NCBI GenBank assembly: GCA_023213395.1
Contig: CM041465.1
Span: forward strand, 200,453,741 to 200,517,740
DNA length: 64,000 nucleotides
Direction: 5' to 3'
Origin: Cycas panzhihuaensis
Lineage: Eukaryota > Cycadophyta
Part shown: positions 21,890-33,838 of the stretch, piece by piece
Layout: every line of letters starts with the position of its first letter
How positions within the stretch are numbered: position 1 is the first letter of the stretch
Position numbers and translations under genes: made by a program
The notes under the pieces: generated by a model
What the model was told of the DNA's origin: nothing
What the model saw: the letters and a program-made list of their open reading frames with translations, nothing else
Databases searched by the model: none

Positions 21890-23897
21890 GTTACCATAAT
21901 TAATACTTTATCCTAGAAAAAACCTTCAAGTATTGCATGGGTTAGCATGCACCTTCTACTCCCCACCAAATTTGGTTCTTTCTTTTAGCCACTCCATTTT
22001 GTTTAGGAGTACATGGTGTAATTGTTTACCTTACAATGCCATATTTTTCATAAAAAATCTTGAAATATAGTCCCCACCATTATCATTCTAAAGCATCTTT
22101 ATCACTTTCTTGGTTTGGTTCAATCATTGCCTTAAAAACTTTAATTTTTTTTCAAATGCTTCTAACTTTGCTTTGATGAAATAAAAGAAGGTATTTCTAG
22201 AAAAGTCATTTATGAAAGTGAGAAAGAATCTAGAACCACCATGTGATGTTATCATTATGAGTTCACATATATAAATGTGGATCAACTTTAATAATTCTTT
22301 GGCTCTCTTGGCGCCTTTATATGAATTCTTATTTATGTTGATTATTATAAATACAATGTTGATAAATTTTGTTGTATCTCTTTCAAATTATGTATGTTGA
22401 GATGCCTAAACTTTTATGCTATAAGTTGATCTTACTAACTTTGACCACATTTGCACATTCAACTAAGAGTATTGGAGAACACAACAATTTGTATACGTGA
22501 GAAAGAACCTAACACCACCATGTGATGTTGTCTTTATGGGTTCACATATATTAATGTGGATCAACTCTAACAATTCTTTGGCTCTCTTTACACCTTTGTG
22601 GGAATTCTTATTTATTACTTATTATAAATACAATATTGATGAATTTTATTATCTCTTTCAAACTATATATGTTGAGGTGCCTAATTTTTTAATGTTCTAA
22701 GTTGATCTTACTAACTTTGACCACATTTGCACATTCAACTAATAGTGTTGGAGAACACAATAATTCGTACAAGCTTCCCACCTAACACCTTTTACATTTA
22801 CTTGCCCTTTATTTTGATTAACATGCACTTCTTATTATCAAACTTTATTTTAAAGCTAGCAGATGAGATTTTGCTAACTAATAGCAAATTTTTAACAAGT
22901 CTAGGAATATGAAGAATATCCTTTATAGTTTTATAGAAGCATCTTTATTTATGTTGTTATAAGCATTGTTGTAAGGAACAAATTATTAGTGCCACCAACT
23001 TGGTTTATAACTTGTGTTTTCTTTAGACTTCTTTTCGTCTTCTAACAATCCTTTCTGTAGTGACTAAGCTTTTTACAATAATAACATGTATTTCTTCTTT
23101 TTCAATTTGCTAACAAATGAACTTTGACATTGACGGGTCTTTTCCTTTGATTCTTCAAAGACTTACTAAGAGTAGCAATACTCTCATGTGCTTAAGCCAA
23201 ATGAGCTCTTTCTTCTTGTCTCCTCTTATAGAAGTAAACCATTGTTATTACTCATTGTGAGCTTGTTTATTTTACTTCGCAAAGAAAGAATTAGATTCTC
23301 ATGAATCCAGGAGATCTCCCAACAACTTCATCACAACACCATCTTCAAAAAGTTCTAACTCAATAGGGGCTAATTGATCTACCATCGATCTCATGGCATT
23401 TGGAGTTATAATACTCTCCTTCATTCATCTTGAAAGTGAAGAACTTCCTTCTCAAATATATTTTATTGGCCAAGTTTTTGGTTTTGAACTAAATACATAA
23501 AGTGTTGCATGTCTTGTTTGTAAATGGCGCATAGTTAACATGAAGTAAATTAATGTATTTTAGGCTAAACAAGATTGTTGTCATCTCCCTCTCATCTTAA
23601 TATTTGAATTCTCTAAATTGTGACTATCTTGTCAGATGGTTTCTACATTTCTCCATTAATGATACATCATAATACTTTTTCTAAGAACCACATACTTTTA
23701 AGGTCTTTGTAGAGAACTTCTTGTTGAATTTCTTAATAATGAATTCTACAAATTTAGCCATTTATTTTGCACAACACTCAAATGCATAAATTCTATCTTG
23801 AAAGTTCTTATAGTCCTATCAAATCTACAGTCACTCTAAAATTAAATTTGTGTGTCAAATAACTTCAACTCTCTATATCGTATATCAACAAATTAAA
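21890..23897 (-). pseudogene. Ty1/copia gag to integrase fragment (element C3)
   Basis: Minus-strand order: gag (about 23,890 to 23,250; KMNEGESI...MVDQLAPIELE near 23,330-23,430), zinc knuckle (about 23,040-23,110), GAG-pre-integrase and integrase start (22,219-22,772, present twice in tandem), then integrase core with SHGGSRFF, FINDFSRNTFFYF and DNGGDYISRFF (21,960-22,300). Homology stops where the C2 LTR begins at 21,886; reverse transcriptase is absent. Many stops. A degraded PBS (about 23,897-23,908) and LTR start (TGTTAGAGG, 23,909) lie upstream. Confidence 0.78.
22219..22772. repeat. tandem duplication, 278-bp unit, inside the C3 integrase
   Basis: The segment starting GTGAGAAAGAATCTAGAACC at 22219 is repeated from 22497 (GTGAGAAAGAACCTAACACC). 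The copies stay similar to about 22,772, with scattered substitutions and a few indels, so the duplication is old. It repeats the GAG-pre-integrase/integrase N-terminal region. Confidence 0.9.
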
Positions 23898-23908
23898 CTT
23901 TGATACAA

Positions 23909-23983
23909 TGTTAGAGGAAATGCGTTGGCACTAAGGATAAGAGAAGCAAAGAAAGAGGAAGAGATGTGTGATCATGTGCCAAC
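23909..23983 (-). repeat. first part of the C3 5' LTR, interrupted by element C4
   Basis: Next to the degraded PBS, TGTTAGAGG at 23,909 looks like the LTR edge of C3 in plus-strand view. After 75 bases it is cut by the complete element C4. The sequence resumes behind the duplicated CCAAC at 31,631 and runs to an unclear end, perhaps near 31,990. Confidence 0.45.
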
Positions 23984-24295
23984 TGAAGGAAGGATGGATC
24001 TAGAAGATAAATCACTTACATGCACACAATGGCAATGGAGAATGAAAAAGAAGATGAAACAAGATATGAGAGCAAGCTTGGAGGTGAGAATGAATAATGA
24101 CTCTCTCATTAAGATTTTACCTTTTATTATTGAGGGTGAGCATTAGGGTTAGGATTTTCCTGCCTAATGACATGAACCCGAAATTACATCTAAATATACA
24201 TAAAGTACATTTCATTAAGAGACTAATTCTAATAATATATCCTAAGATCACATAATTAATCTACACAAATGACTTTGATACATTAACCTCTTTCA
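23984..24295 (-). repeat. 3' LTR of C4
   Basis: The 312-bp copy begins TGAAAGAGG and ends CTTCA on the minus strand. It aligns without indels with the 5' LTR at 31,319-31,630. Confidence 0.96.
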
Positions 24296-24308
24296 ATCCC
24301 CCCCTTAA
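24296..24308 (-). other. polypurine tract of C4
   Basis: The minus strand reads TTAAGGGGGGGAT directly against the TG start of the 3' LTR, the normal plus-strand primer position. Confidence 0.85.
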
Positions 24309-24549
24309 TAGTGGAAGGTTATTTTTAAAAAATCTATTCTATGAGGTCTTCATTTGAGCCTCATTATTACATTGAAATTCTAAATGACACTTCTGTGGGA
24401 AAACCCTCATGGAGAATAAAAACCCACGAACTTTCTAAGATCTATAGCCCCTTTTATAAATCAAAATGGATAAGGTGGCTCTTTGATGTAGCCTGATAGC
24501 CAAGCAACTTAAATGTGCAGCTTGATCTGTTAAGTCTCCATATACTGTT

Positions 24550-24720
24550 TGGTCATCCCCTATGCCCTTTTGGGTTTTCACAGGTTCTGATTTTCCAAAA
24601 CAAGTACAACCCTTATCCTTCCATGCCCACATGGGGTTTTCATAAAGAGGATAGAGAAGAGACTTACTCTTATTCTTCCGCACCCATAAGGGGTTTTCAT
24701 GAATATAATAGAGTATGATG
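24550..24720 (-). repeat. about 60-bp direct repeats at the 3' end of C4 pol
   Basis: The word GGGTTTTCA on the plus strand recurs at about 24,572, 24,634 and 24,692, with similar flanks (GAAAACCCC then TGGGC/TGGGT, GGAAGGATAAG/GGAAGAATAAG on the minus strand). This gives three units of about 60 bp. They lie after the last conserved pol residues and before the PPT, and add an unusual repetitive tail to the open frame. Confidence 0.7.
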
Positions 24721-27700
24721 ATCCTGTTGCCATCTTCTTTGAACAATCGAAGATGGAGGCCCTAAGGTCGAGCTGCCTTCGGAACTGTTCAAACTTCACC
24801 CTTTGCAGTGGTTTGGTGAAGATATCAGCCACTTGATCTGCTGTGGGGTAGTAATCTAATTGAATTGTACCGTCATGAACAAGTTCCCTAATCCTGTAGA
24901 CTTTCATACTTATATGTTTGGTACGATTGTGAAACACAGGATTTTTCGCCATGCAGATTACTAATTGATTATACACATGAAGGCTTGTAGGACTTGTTTG
25001 GGTGATATTCAATGTTTCCAATAATTTTCTTAGTCATATCACCTCTTTATTTGTCTCAAAAGCAATAATGTATTCAGCTTCGATAGTTGAATCTACAACT
25101 ATCTTCTGCCGTCTGGATCTCCATGATATCGGTGATGTTCTAAGAAACGTTACATACCCAAACGTAGATCTTCTTGTATCTTTATCTCTTGTAAACTCTG
25201 AGTCTGTGTATGTAGAAAGCTTGAAGTCTGAATTAGGTTTATACAACTGACCATATTTGTTGGTCATCTTAAGGTATCTCAACACTCGCACTCCTGCCTG
25301 CCAATGATTCTGCTTAGGATTTGTCATGTAACGAGCAAGAATGCCGATAGAATGTATAATATATGGCCTTGTATTGGTAGTGCAGATGAGACTACCTACA
25401 AGTTTCCTGTAGAGTGTTGTATCTGCCTCCCTAGTGTCATATTCAGCTGAGAGTTTGGTGTTAGGATCCATAGGTAACATCACTGGTCGAGCATCTTCTA
25501 ACTAAAACTTGGTTAGAAGTTCGTTGATATATTTTTCTTGGGAGAGGAAAATTTTTCCATTCTTTTGTGTTACTTCAATTCTCAAGTAATATTTCATCAA
25601 ACTGAGGTCAAATAATTCGAACATTTTGCCAAGGTCCTTTTTCAGTTGGCTTATTGTCTGTTTACTATTACCCGTTACTAGCATGTCATCCACAAAGATT
25701 ATGAGATAAGTGACTTTATCCTTATGGCACTTGATGAACATTGTTGCATCAATATCTTGATAGTCACAAACCTTGTATCCAAGTTGCCTCATCATTGTAG
25801 ACAACTTGGCAAACCAAGCGCGAGGGGCTTGTTTAAGGCTATACAAGGATTTTCTGAGCCTACAAACCTTATACTCTTGACCTTCGATCTTATGTCCTTC
25901 TGGCTGAGCCATGTAAATTTCTTCTTCAAGATCTCTATTGAGAAACGCGGTCTTAATATCGAGTTGGTGAATTTTCCAACCCCGTTGAGCAGCCAAGGCC
26001 ACAAGAGTTCTAATTGTAAGCCACTTGGTTGTAGGTGCAAAGACTTCAGTGTAGTCGATGCATTCCCTTTGTGTAAATCCTTTAGCTACCAACCTCACCT
26101 TGTGTTTTTCAAGGGTGCCGTCTAATCTATATTTGTTTTTGAACACCCATTTATTTTGAACTATCTTTCTTCCAAGTGGTAGATCAACGAGCTCCCATGT
26201 ACTGTTCTTAATAAGAGATTGGTACTCTTCGTTCATGTCGTTTCTCCAAGCTGTATGCTTTGCAACTTCTTGGTACGTTAAAGGCTCTTCATTAAAAGTA
26301 AGGTGCAATTCTGCTGGTTCAAGGTCAGTATATAATGATTCCTACATCCTTGCTCTATGGACACTTCGAGTGCTAATTTTTCCCACATCATCTAGTCGTA
26401 TGTCCTTATTGAGCTGGCAGGCTTCTTGAGATCCTCGAGTTGGGAATGATATCCTTATTTTCCAAACTTCTTAGTTCTCATCATATTCGTTAAAATGATT
26501 ATTTTGTGAGGAGGATGTTGATGTGCCTGAGGAAGATGGTCCTTCTACCATTGTTTTGCCTTTGTCAACTGAAGGTGGAGAGGATGGTTCTTCTATAATG
26601 GCTTTGCCTTTGTCAACTCTGTTATCTTAAAAGATGGTGTTGGATGTGCACTCATTGGTTTAGAGTCACAACTTGTATCCTCCATGGCTCTATTGTCAGC
26701 TTCCAACATTTAGAGTAATTTATGTCTGTTACCCTCCTAAATTTTAGAATCTGAACATCATACTTGATAACATTATTGTAGCGACGTGAGGGTACTATGG
26801 AGTCTAATTTAAGTAACTAATCCTTTGTCTCCACAAAAACGACATCTCTGGTAATGATGATTTTTCGTTGTGAAGGTATGAAGACCTTATACATTTTCTT
26901 ATCCATAGGGTATCCAACAAAGATGCCTTTAAGTGCCCTTGGCTGGAGTTTATTTCGATCTGCATCTAGAATATGGGCATAACATGTAGAGCCAAAAATT
27001 TTAAAGTAATGAACAATGGGGGCTTATCCTGACCACTTTTTATTAGGTGATTGTGCTTCCTTTAATGGGCTAACAATATTGATACAATAAACAGTTGTCC
27101 AGATTGCTTTAACCCATAAATAGGCAAAGTACATTTTTATATATTAACATAGCACGAGCCATGTTCATAATTATCCTGTTCATGTGCTCGGCAACTCCAT
27201 TTTGTTGTGGGGTGCCTGCTTATGTTGTTTGATGCTTTATGCCATTGTCTCGAAGGTAGCTTTCAAACTCATATGAGGTATATTCGCCACCATTATCAAT
27301 TTCAAAACATTTGAGTTGATAACCTGACTCTTTTTCAGTGAGGGCTTTGAATTCCTTGAATATACAAAATGCTTCATCTTTCTTGTATAGAAAATCTACC
27401 CATACTTTTCTAGTGAAATCACCAATGAAAGAGATGTAATATAGCTTGCCCTTTAGTGAAGGAATGGGCACTGGCCCGCACAAATCAGAGCATACTAAAT
27501 GTAATGGATGGATCGATTTCCAGTGACTTTTAGGAAAGGGTTGTCGTTGAGATTTGGCAATGATACAAGCTTCACATTTAAAGGGCTTAGAGAAAAACTT
27601 TGGAAGGTTTGGAAGAGTGTTAGAAAGATCTCTAAGTCTATCAATGTGAACATGGCCTATATGAGCATGTCAAAGAGCTTCTGGTGACAACGTTGGATGG

Positions 27701-29325
27701 GTCAAGATGGAATTAAATGCAAATTCTTCATCAGCACAAGGGCTTTGGGCGCAATGGGCTTCAGAAGATGGATAGTCATTCAGTGGAAAGAGTTTGCCAG
27801 AGAGATGTCCAGTCAAAACCATCTGATTAGTTAGAGGGTGAGTGACCTTAAGAGTCCGGTCATTTGCGGTTACACTCAGATCAAATCCACGAGAAACAAA
27901 TGTGGATAAAGAGAGTAGGTTTTGTTTGAGATTGGGTATGTATAAGACATCAATCAATATAAAATCTTCTAAGCCTAGGAGTTTCAAGCGAATGTTGCCA
28001 ATTCCTTCAACAGGTTGTTGTGATTTATCAACCATGTGAATAACTCCATGAATATTTGAGTCAAATGTTTGATATAGACTGCAATTGCATGTCATATGTT
28101 GAGTTACTCCTATGTCCATGATTCACTGTCCATCGATTGAAGCCACATTATTGGCAATTCCAATAAGGTTTGGCATTGGTGAAAGGAATTCACAAGTGAT
28201 ATATCCACACCAAGCTTCAAAAAATATCTTTGGTTGGTCAATGGAATTTGATGTTGAAAATCCCTCAATTCTTTGAATGTGTGCTTGTACAAAACCTGCA
28301 CCACTAAAGGATTCTTTACAAGTTTCAACATTGTGAGCTCTATGTTTTGGTTGGAACTTGGCCAACTTATAAGTGGAAGCTCTACAATCTTTTGCTAAGT
28401 GTCATTTACGATTACATAGATCACACATAATAGTTTGATTACCAATCCCTGAAGAAGTATTGGTTTAGCCTGATTGTCTTGCTCTTTGTTGAAGTGGCCC
28501 CTGGCCTTGAAACTGTCGAGGTTGTGATTGAGGGTTTGATTGACCTTGTGGACGATTTCCCATATTTCTTCTTCTTCCTCTTGCTCGGTTATTTCCTCTA
28601 CCACAAGAGGGACCTTGATTTTTTTTGTAGCAAACTTCTTCTTCTACCTCAAAGGCTGCATCTGGAAGAGATTCAGAGGCTACAAAGTTTGTATCAAAGG
28701 TCTTGTCAAATTCCATGAACTTTTTGGCAAGTGCTTCGAAGTTGAGTGTCTTCAATATTCCACTAGATTGGAGACTTCAAAGCAAGTTTTTATAATCAGG
28801 GACATGTAAACATGACTAGATCAAAAATGCCCAAATGATGTATTAGGTCTTAAAGTCTTTGTCAATTATCTGTTTGATTGGTCGAAGGAGATTTATTGTC
28901 TCATGACCTCGTCCCTTCTGCATTTTTAATTTATTCATTTTCAAAACAAGATGAACAAATTCTAAATCTAACTTTGTATCAAAGTTCTTTCTAAGAACTT
29001 CTAGAACCTTCCAAGCTGTATCATGTTCCTCTTCATTTATCAAATTGTGCAAGGAGTGATCAATGACCAACAAAATTCCTGCATGAATCTTTTCATCATC
29101 TATCTCTCATTGTAGTTTAGCTGCAGCATCTGTAGGAGTTGGTTGGGCAGATCCATTGGAAACAGTTATTGTAGTCGTTCTTTGGTATCTTTGGGTGTGA
29201 AATTGCAGGTGGGCTCTCCAAATGCCTTCATACTTTGCAGCATTTTTAATTCCAGTGTACCATATATCCCAATTTTCTTTGCCTTTTAATATGCAGTTAA
29301 CATTTTGCTTGAATTGAGATGACAT
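24578..29325 (-). pseudogene. gag-pol of copia C4
   Basis: ATG at 29,325 starts gag (MSSQFKQNVNCILKGKENWD). A zinc knuckle is at about 28,400-28,440 (CDLCNRK.HLAKDC), then protease (IMDIGVTQHMTC, about 28,090-28,120), GAG-pre-integrase (CEACIIAKSQR), integrase (IGDFTRKVWVDF, EIDNGGEYTS, GTPQQNGVAE at 27,170-27,483), reverse transcriptase (25,502-26,308: QLDIKTAFLN, SLKQAPRAWF, IIFVDDMLVTG) and RNase H (24,578-25,483: RYMTNPKQNHW, TIEAEYIIAF, DIFTKPL). Gag to integrase lie in one frame with stops; RT to RNase H lie in another, so at least one net frame change lies between 26,310 and 27,220. Catalytic residues of RT are still readable. This is the best-preserved element of the window, yet clearly defective. 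Confidence 0.93.
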
Positions 29326-31304
29326 GGTGATGATGAAGAAGTAGAAGAGATAATAGAAGTATGTACCATTGACACGTGTGGCTAGTACACCTGGCACAAC
29401 AGGGATGTAGAAATGATTGTTATGATGAGAAGCAAGCAATGATTAACTATTTTTCAATAACTATATAAAAAAAAAAGAATATAAGTAATGATGCAAGAAT
29501 GAGGTCTAATGTAGAGCTAGCAAAGAGTGGTGATGTGTCATGCCATTAACCTCTCACTTATGTTCAAATGTATGTGAAGTTTCGATACCTAAGGCTTCTA
29601 GTATATGATTAAGGCCTTCACTCGCGATACCCACACCTACGCTTGGTGATGAAATCCAAGTCATAGTGGAGCCTAGGTACCGCCAGTCCTCACCTAATTC
29701 ACCAATGAGTAGCTATATACCTCCTCCGAAGAGTTAAATGGTACTGCGTATCCCATGGCTATGACAGATATTGGACCAGGTTAAGGTTTTTAGTTTTCCC
29801 GGGTGGTTATTAGGATTATCCTTGATTGGATGTCGTAGGTATGACTAACCTGTCCCTCCACCACTATTCTAATTAAGACTAGACCCAATATGAAACTCAC
29901 ACCTCCCTTAGGGCTTAGACTTCGACTAACCTTGGTCTATTTCAATCAAGGTGAGTGTGCACACAAGTCAAGAACTAATGGTATAGATCGTACCGATGAG
30001 ATTCCTTTTAGGAATAGTGTAAGATGTTTCTGTATAACTGAAAACTCAAATAGAAACTTGCCAAATATGCTTCATTATTTTCCATATTTTCTTTGTTATT
30101 GTTGCTGCTTTTGTGATGCTTTATTGTTGTTGCTACTTTTGTGATGCTTTATTATTGTTGCTGCTTTTATGATGCTTTATGCTATGTGTACAAATAGAAA
30201 AGCATGCTAGATTTAGCAGGAGAACCGGATGTTGCTTCCGATCTATGGTTTCCCTTGCTTTAATATAATGTTTCCAAATATGATTTTAAAAGTTTTGATA
30301 GAAAAACCACAATGGGCTAAAAAGAAGATAAAATTACTGCTAAAATAATGATTTTTCTAAATCTATATGCATGTTATTTTACCCTATTTTGTGATTTTTT
30401 CACAAAATTTACAAATAATGATAAATGGGTAAATTTTTAAAAATTACAAATATGAAGGCCTAAATGATGAAATTTAAATTTATGGTAGAAGGAAAAAGTG
30501 TTCAGAATGCTTTTTCTGATAAAGTTATGAAGTCATATTTCAAAAAAGACACAAAAAATTTTCTACCCGAAAAAGCACCAAAATAAAATCATGCCAGATC
30601 AACTATCTCAGAATTTGAACTTCAATATGTCAAACGTTGCGTTTTGACACGTACATTAACTTTCCCTTCTGCACCATCTGTAAAATCTGCCAAAAAATTA
30701 TCCGAAATGCCCTTGTAAGGTCCTTTATGAGGTTGAGTATGCAAAATCAGCAACCGTGAGAAAACTGCATAGATCTCACTAACCAGTAGATAAAATTTGA
30801 TGAGATTTATCTTAAACTGATTTTAAGACATAAATCTACCAGATCTCTTAATAAAACTTTCAGATCTTCAGTTTATAATTAAAAGATTTTATTAGGAAAA
30901 GTGCTTTAAATCACTTATCTACAAAATTTACCATTTTGTCACAGCCAAAACTCGTTGTTTCCGGTTAAATCTAAAGTTTCTCCAGAAGACAAAAATGATC
31001 CTCTAGTCAAGACGACCTTTCATGCTAAATTTTATCAAATTCTGAGATGGTCAAATGTTTATGAAATTTTGGGCTTTTAATGCTTCTGAGACTGTTCCGA
31101 CAGCTGAACGGTTTCAAAAACCTATATTCTTCACCTCTGAATTTCTTCACACATGGACAAAGTAGCAACATGCAAAATACTATAATTTTAAGCTCTCAAA
31201 ATGTTCAAAAAATAATGAATGCACTCTCAATACTTCACATTGAAGGTGAATGAGAGACTAAATGACTCCATGCAAGTGGAATAGAGTGAATAAATCCCCT
31301 TTTA
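29326..31304 (-). other. long 5' leader of C4
   Basis: Almost 2 kb lie between the PBS and the gag start. No other gene is recognised. The gag-proximal 500 bases (about 29,500-30,000) are richer in G and C than the rest, and may hold packaging or translation signals. The remainder is AT-rich. Confidence 0.6.
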
Positions 31305-31316
31305 GCTCTGATACCA
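31305..31316 (-). other. primer-binding site of C4
   Basis: The complement reads TGGTATCAGAGC, a perfect match to the plant initiator-Met tRNA site, two bases inside the 5' LTR. Confidence 0.95.
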
Positions 31317-31318
31317 CA

Positions 31319-31630
31319 TGAAGAAATGATGGATCTTGAAAATAAATTACGCGCATACACACAATGATAATGGATAATGAAAAAGAAGATGAAACGAGAT
31401 ATGAGAGCAAGTTTGGAGGTAAAAATGAATAATGACTCCCTCCTTGAGATTTTACCTTTTATTATTAAGAGTGAACATTAGGGTTAGGATTTTTTCGCCT
31501 AATGACATGAACCTAAAATTACATCTAAATACACATAAAGTACATTTTATTAAGAGACTAATGCTAATAATATATCCTAAGATCACATAATTAATCTATA
31601 CAAATGACCTTGATACACTAACCTCTTTCA
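31319..31630 (-). repeat. 5' LTR of C4
   Basis: The 312-bp partner of the LTR at 23,984. It should contain the element promoter; no clear TATA box stands out. Confidence 0.96.
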
Positions 31631-31754
31631 CCAACTTTACCTCAATTGTGCACGTTTACAATTAAGAGTTCCATAAAATTATAATTCATAATTACCTATT
31701 ACTATAGTTAATAATTATCTATAATTGCATTTCTACATCATGTTTGCAATAGAA

Positions 31755-31880
31755 CACAATTAAGTTATGATGGATCACAACTAAGTTATGGCAAATCACT
31801 ACTAATTTGTGATAGGTTACAAGGACTTGCAACTAGGATACAATAGATCGTGTCTAGACTATAATAGGTTGTGATCTCTC
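31755..31880. repeat. six-unit, 21-bp tandem repeat
   Basis: Six consecutive 21-base units, from CACAATTAAGTTATGATGGAT and CACAACTAAGTTATGGCAAAT to more diverged ones. It lies just outside C4, in what may be the interrupted LTR of C3. Confidence 0.65.
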
Positions 31881-32009
31881 AAGAGTTAACTCTTACTACA
31901 TGCCAATAGATTCATCATCAAAATACAATAAGAATGGCATGGTACATAGGCAATATGACACATAGATATAACAAAAATATACAGTAATATCAAAGGTTCA
32001 TTCTTTCAG

Positions 32010-32945
32010 CCGTATATTAAAAAAGGAAATAAAAAATATGTAGAAGAATGTAACACATGCTAAAGACAAAAGGTAATAGTGTCATCACTAGGCTTACTAT
32101 AAACCCAACTAATCCCAAACCAAAAATAACAAGGCATATCCTAGACTTCATCATAGGCCTCCCGATATGTAAAGGCATATACATAATATTTGTAGTAGTT
32201 GACAAATTAGCTATATAGATCCACTTCATGCCAATCAAAATAATAAATAAGGTATCTTAGACATCCATGCCTATCACTAGAACACTACGTAGCCCTATAC
32301 ACCAAAGTTGAAGCGATTAAAACAACATTGGAGGAAACCTAAGACATAATTAGGGCCCCAAAATATAACTTGATAATAGCCAAAAATATAATAAAGCAAT
32401 AAATTGACCAACATTGAACTAGAATTAGTTTTGCAATAGGAGGGATGGCATTTGTCTATCTACATAGTTATAAGCAAATGACTTAAGAAAGCAAAGTCAA
32501 ATAGAAACTAGCCCTACAATTCTAAGGGCCCTATAAAATCCAAAGAAATTAAGTAACATGGACTATGCCTTCAATCTACTTAATAAGGGAAATTTTCATT
32601 ATGCTTTTTACATATCTTGCCTAAAAAAGAAACTAGGGAATATAATATCCCATAATACAAAACTTCCAATACTAGCTAAAAAAGGCAAATTTGTTCTTGA
32701 ACCAGAAGGAATCTTGAAAGAAAGGGAAAATAAAGAAACTAGGGAATATAATATCCCATAATACAACACTTCCAATACTAGCTAAAAAAGGCAAATTTAT
32801 TCTTGAACCAGAAGGAATCTTGAAAGAAAGGGAAAGTAAATTATGATCCAAAATATTAAAATAATAGTTAATAAAATTAAGAGCCTTGCACTTGGAGAAT
32901 TCAACATGGGAAACAAACTTCATCTGAAATAACCCATACCTACAT
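32010..32945 (+). pseudogene. Ty3/gypsy chromovirus integrase and chromodomain fragment (G3)
   Basis: Plus strand: an integrase zinc-binding end (VEECNTC, about 32,030), the core start (LDFIIGLPICKG, FVVVDKL, about 32,130-32,215), then a jump by deletion to the C-terminal part (KNIIKQ.IDQH, FVYLHSYKQMT, GPYKI, about 32,390-32,540), FYISCLKKKLG and KFVLEPEGIL (32,607-32,720), and chromodomain-like sequence (LHLENSTWE, about 32,890-32,915). Most of the catalytic core is missing and frames change. A 106-bp tandem duplication interrupts it. Chromodomains direct such elements to heterochromatin. Confidence 0.82.
32626..32837. repeat. 106-bp tandem duplication inside G3
   Basis: Two adjacent units starting AGAAACTAGGGAATATAATA (32,628 and 32,734) differ at only about three positions. 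The period, 106, is not a multiple of three, so it shifts the frame. Confidence 0.93.
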
Positions 32946-33832
32946 AAGCTTTAAAGATAAAATTTTTTAAAATTAAATGGTATGACATGATCCTAATCAA
33001 CAACCAAGAACATCTTTGTTAAGTTGGCCATAAAATTATAATATTAGTAGTCTGCAACATAAGACTAAGTAAAAATAGTTAAATGGAAGGATGGGCTGAG
33101 CATCTATTTTGTTGTATTCTTCTTAAGAAACGCTAAATTTTTTGCTTGTGCATTTGGAGAGAACATCTCCAATTTTTGGGTTAAGAATATTATCGCCAAA
33201 CATTACATAATTTCTTTTAGTCAAATGGCATCCAACCTCCTCAATGACTATTTTCCATAATTCACACACATATAACATGGATTCAGACTTGGAACCAGTG
33301 TTTCTTGAAGCTCTAAGGTTAGAACTATTTTCTACTTATTCATTTTTCTCTTGTTTGGTTTGAGGAAGATGAGTGCAATAAGACATGTTGAGCAAATGGC
33401 ATGAAGAATGTAATCACTATTTTTGAAAAGAACACAAACACATCTAAAATCCATTTCAAACATGTTATAATCAATGGTATTCCTAACTCGTCTCCAATAT
33501 TAAATATAAGAGTGAATAGGGACCTTTGACCAACCATTAATTCAATTAATGTGCTAGTTCAAACTTTGAGACTAGCTCTCATAACTACTCTCATGATACT
33601 AACTTAAAGTAAAATAATATTATATAATAATATAATGAACCTACTCTACTCAAGAAAAATGGAAGACAAACCAGTGCTTAAAATTAAAACTTTACAACAG
33701 AAGCGATGTCCCACTCCCTCCACTAAAGAATTTAATATACATACATCCCACTACCTCTAAAAACTGTGGTGGACGGGTAGTAGCATGCTTTATAATTGCA
33801 CATAGAAACGGTAAAAAAAATTGGGCTCGTCT
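32946..33832. other. gene-free spacer between gypsy remnant and purine gene
   Basis: AT-rich DNA. Nothing recognisable was found on either strand. Confidence 0.5.
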
Positions 33833-33838
33833 TTTATT
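33833..33838 (-). terminator. possible polyadenylation signal of the amidophosphoribosyltransferase gene
   Basis: The minus strand reads AATAAA about 255 bases past the stop codon at 34,092. Plant signals are loose and other AT-rich candidates exist, so this is only a position guess. Confidence 0.35.

Larger units (their letters stand above)
23984..31630 (-). mobile_element. complete Ty1/copia retrotransposon (element C4)
   Basis: A full-length insertion of 7,647 bp in minus orientation. Two 312-bp LTRs (23,984-24,295 and 31,319-31,630) are flanked by the perfect 5-bp target duplication CCAAC (23,979-23,983 and 31,631-31,635). PPT, PBS, leader and gag-pol are all in the expected places. By hand count the LTRs differ at about 33 of 312 positions, mostly transitions, so the insertion is old. 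Stops and at least one frame change make it non-autonomous today. It sits in the LTR of copia C3. Confidence 0.96.

Noticed and set aside
25724-26125. 133-codon plus-strand frame inside C4
   Set aside because: Antisense shadow of the copia reverse transcriptase on the minus strand.
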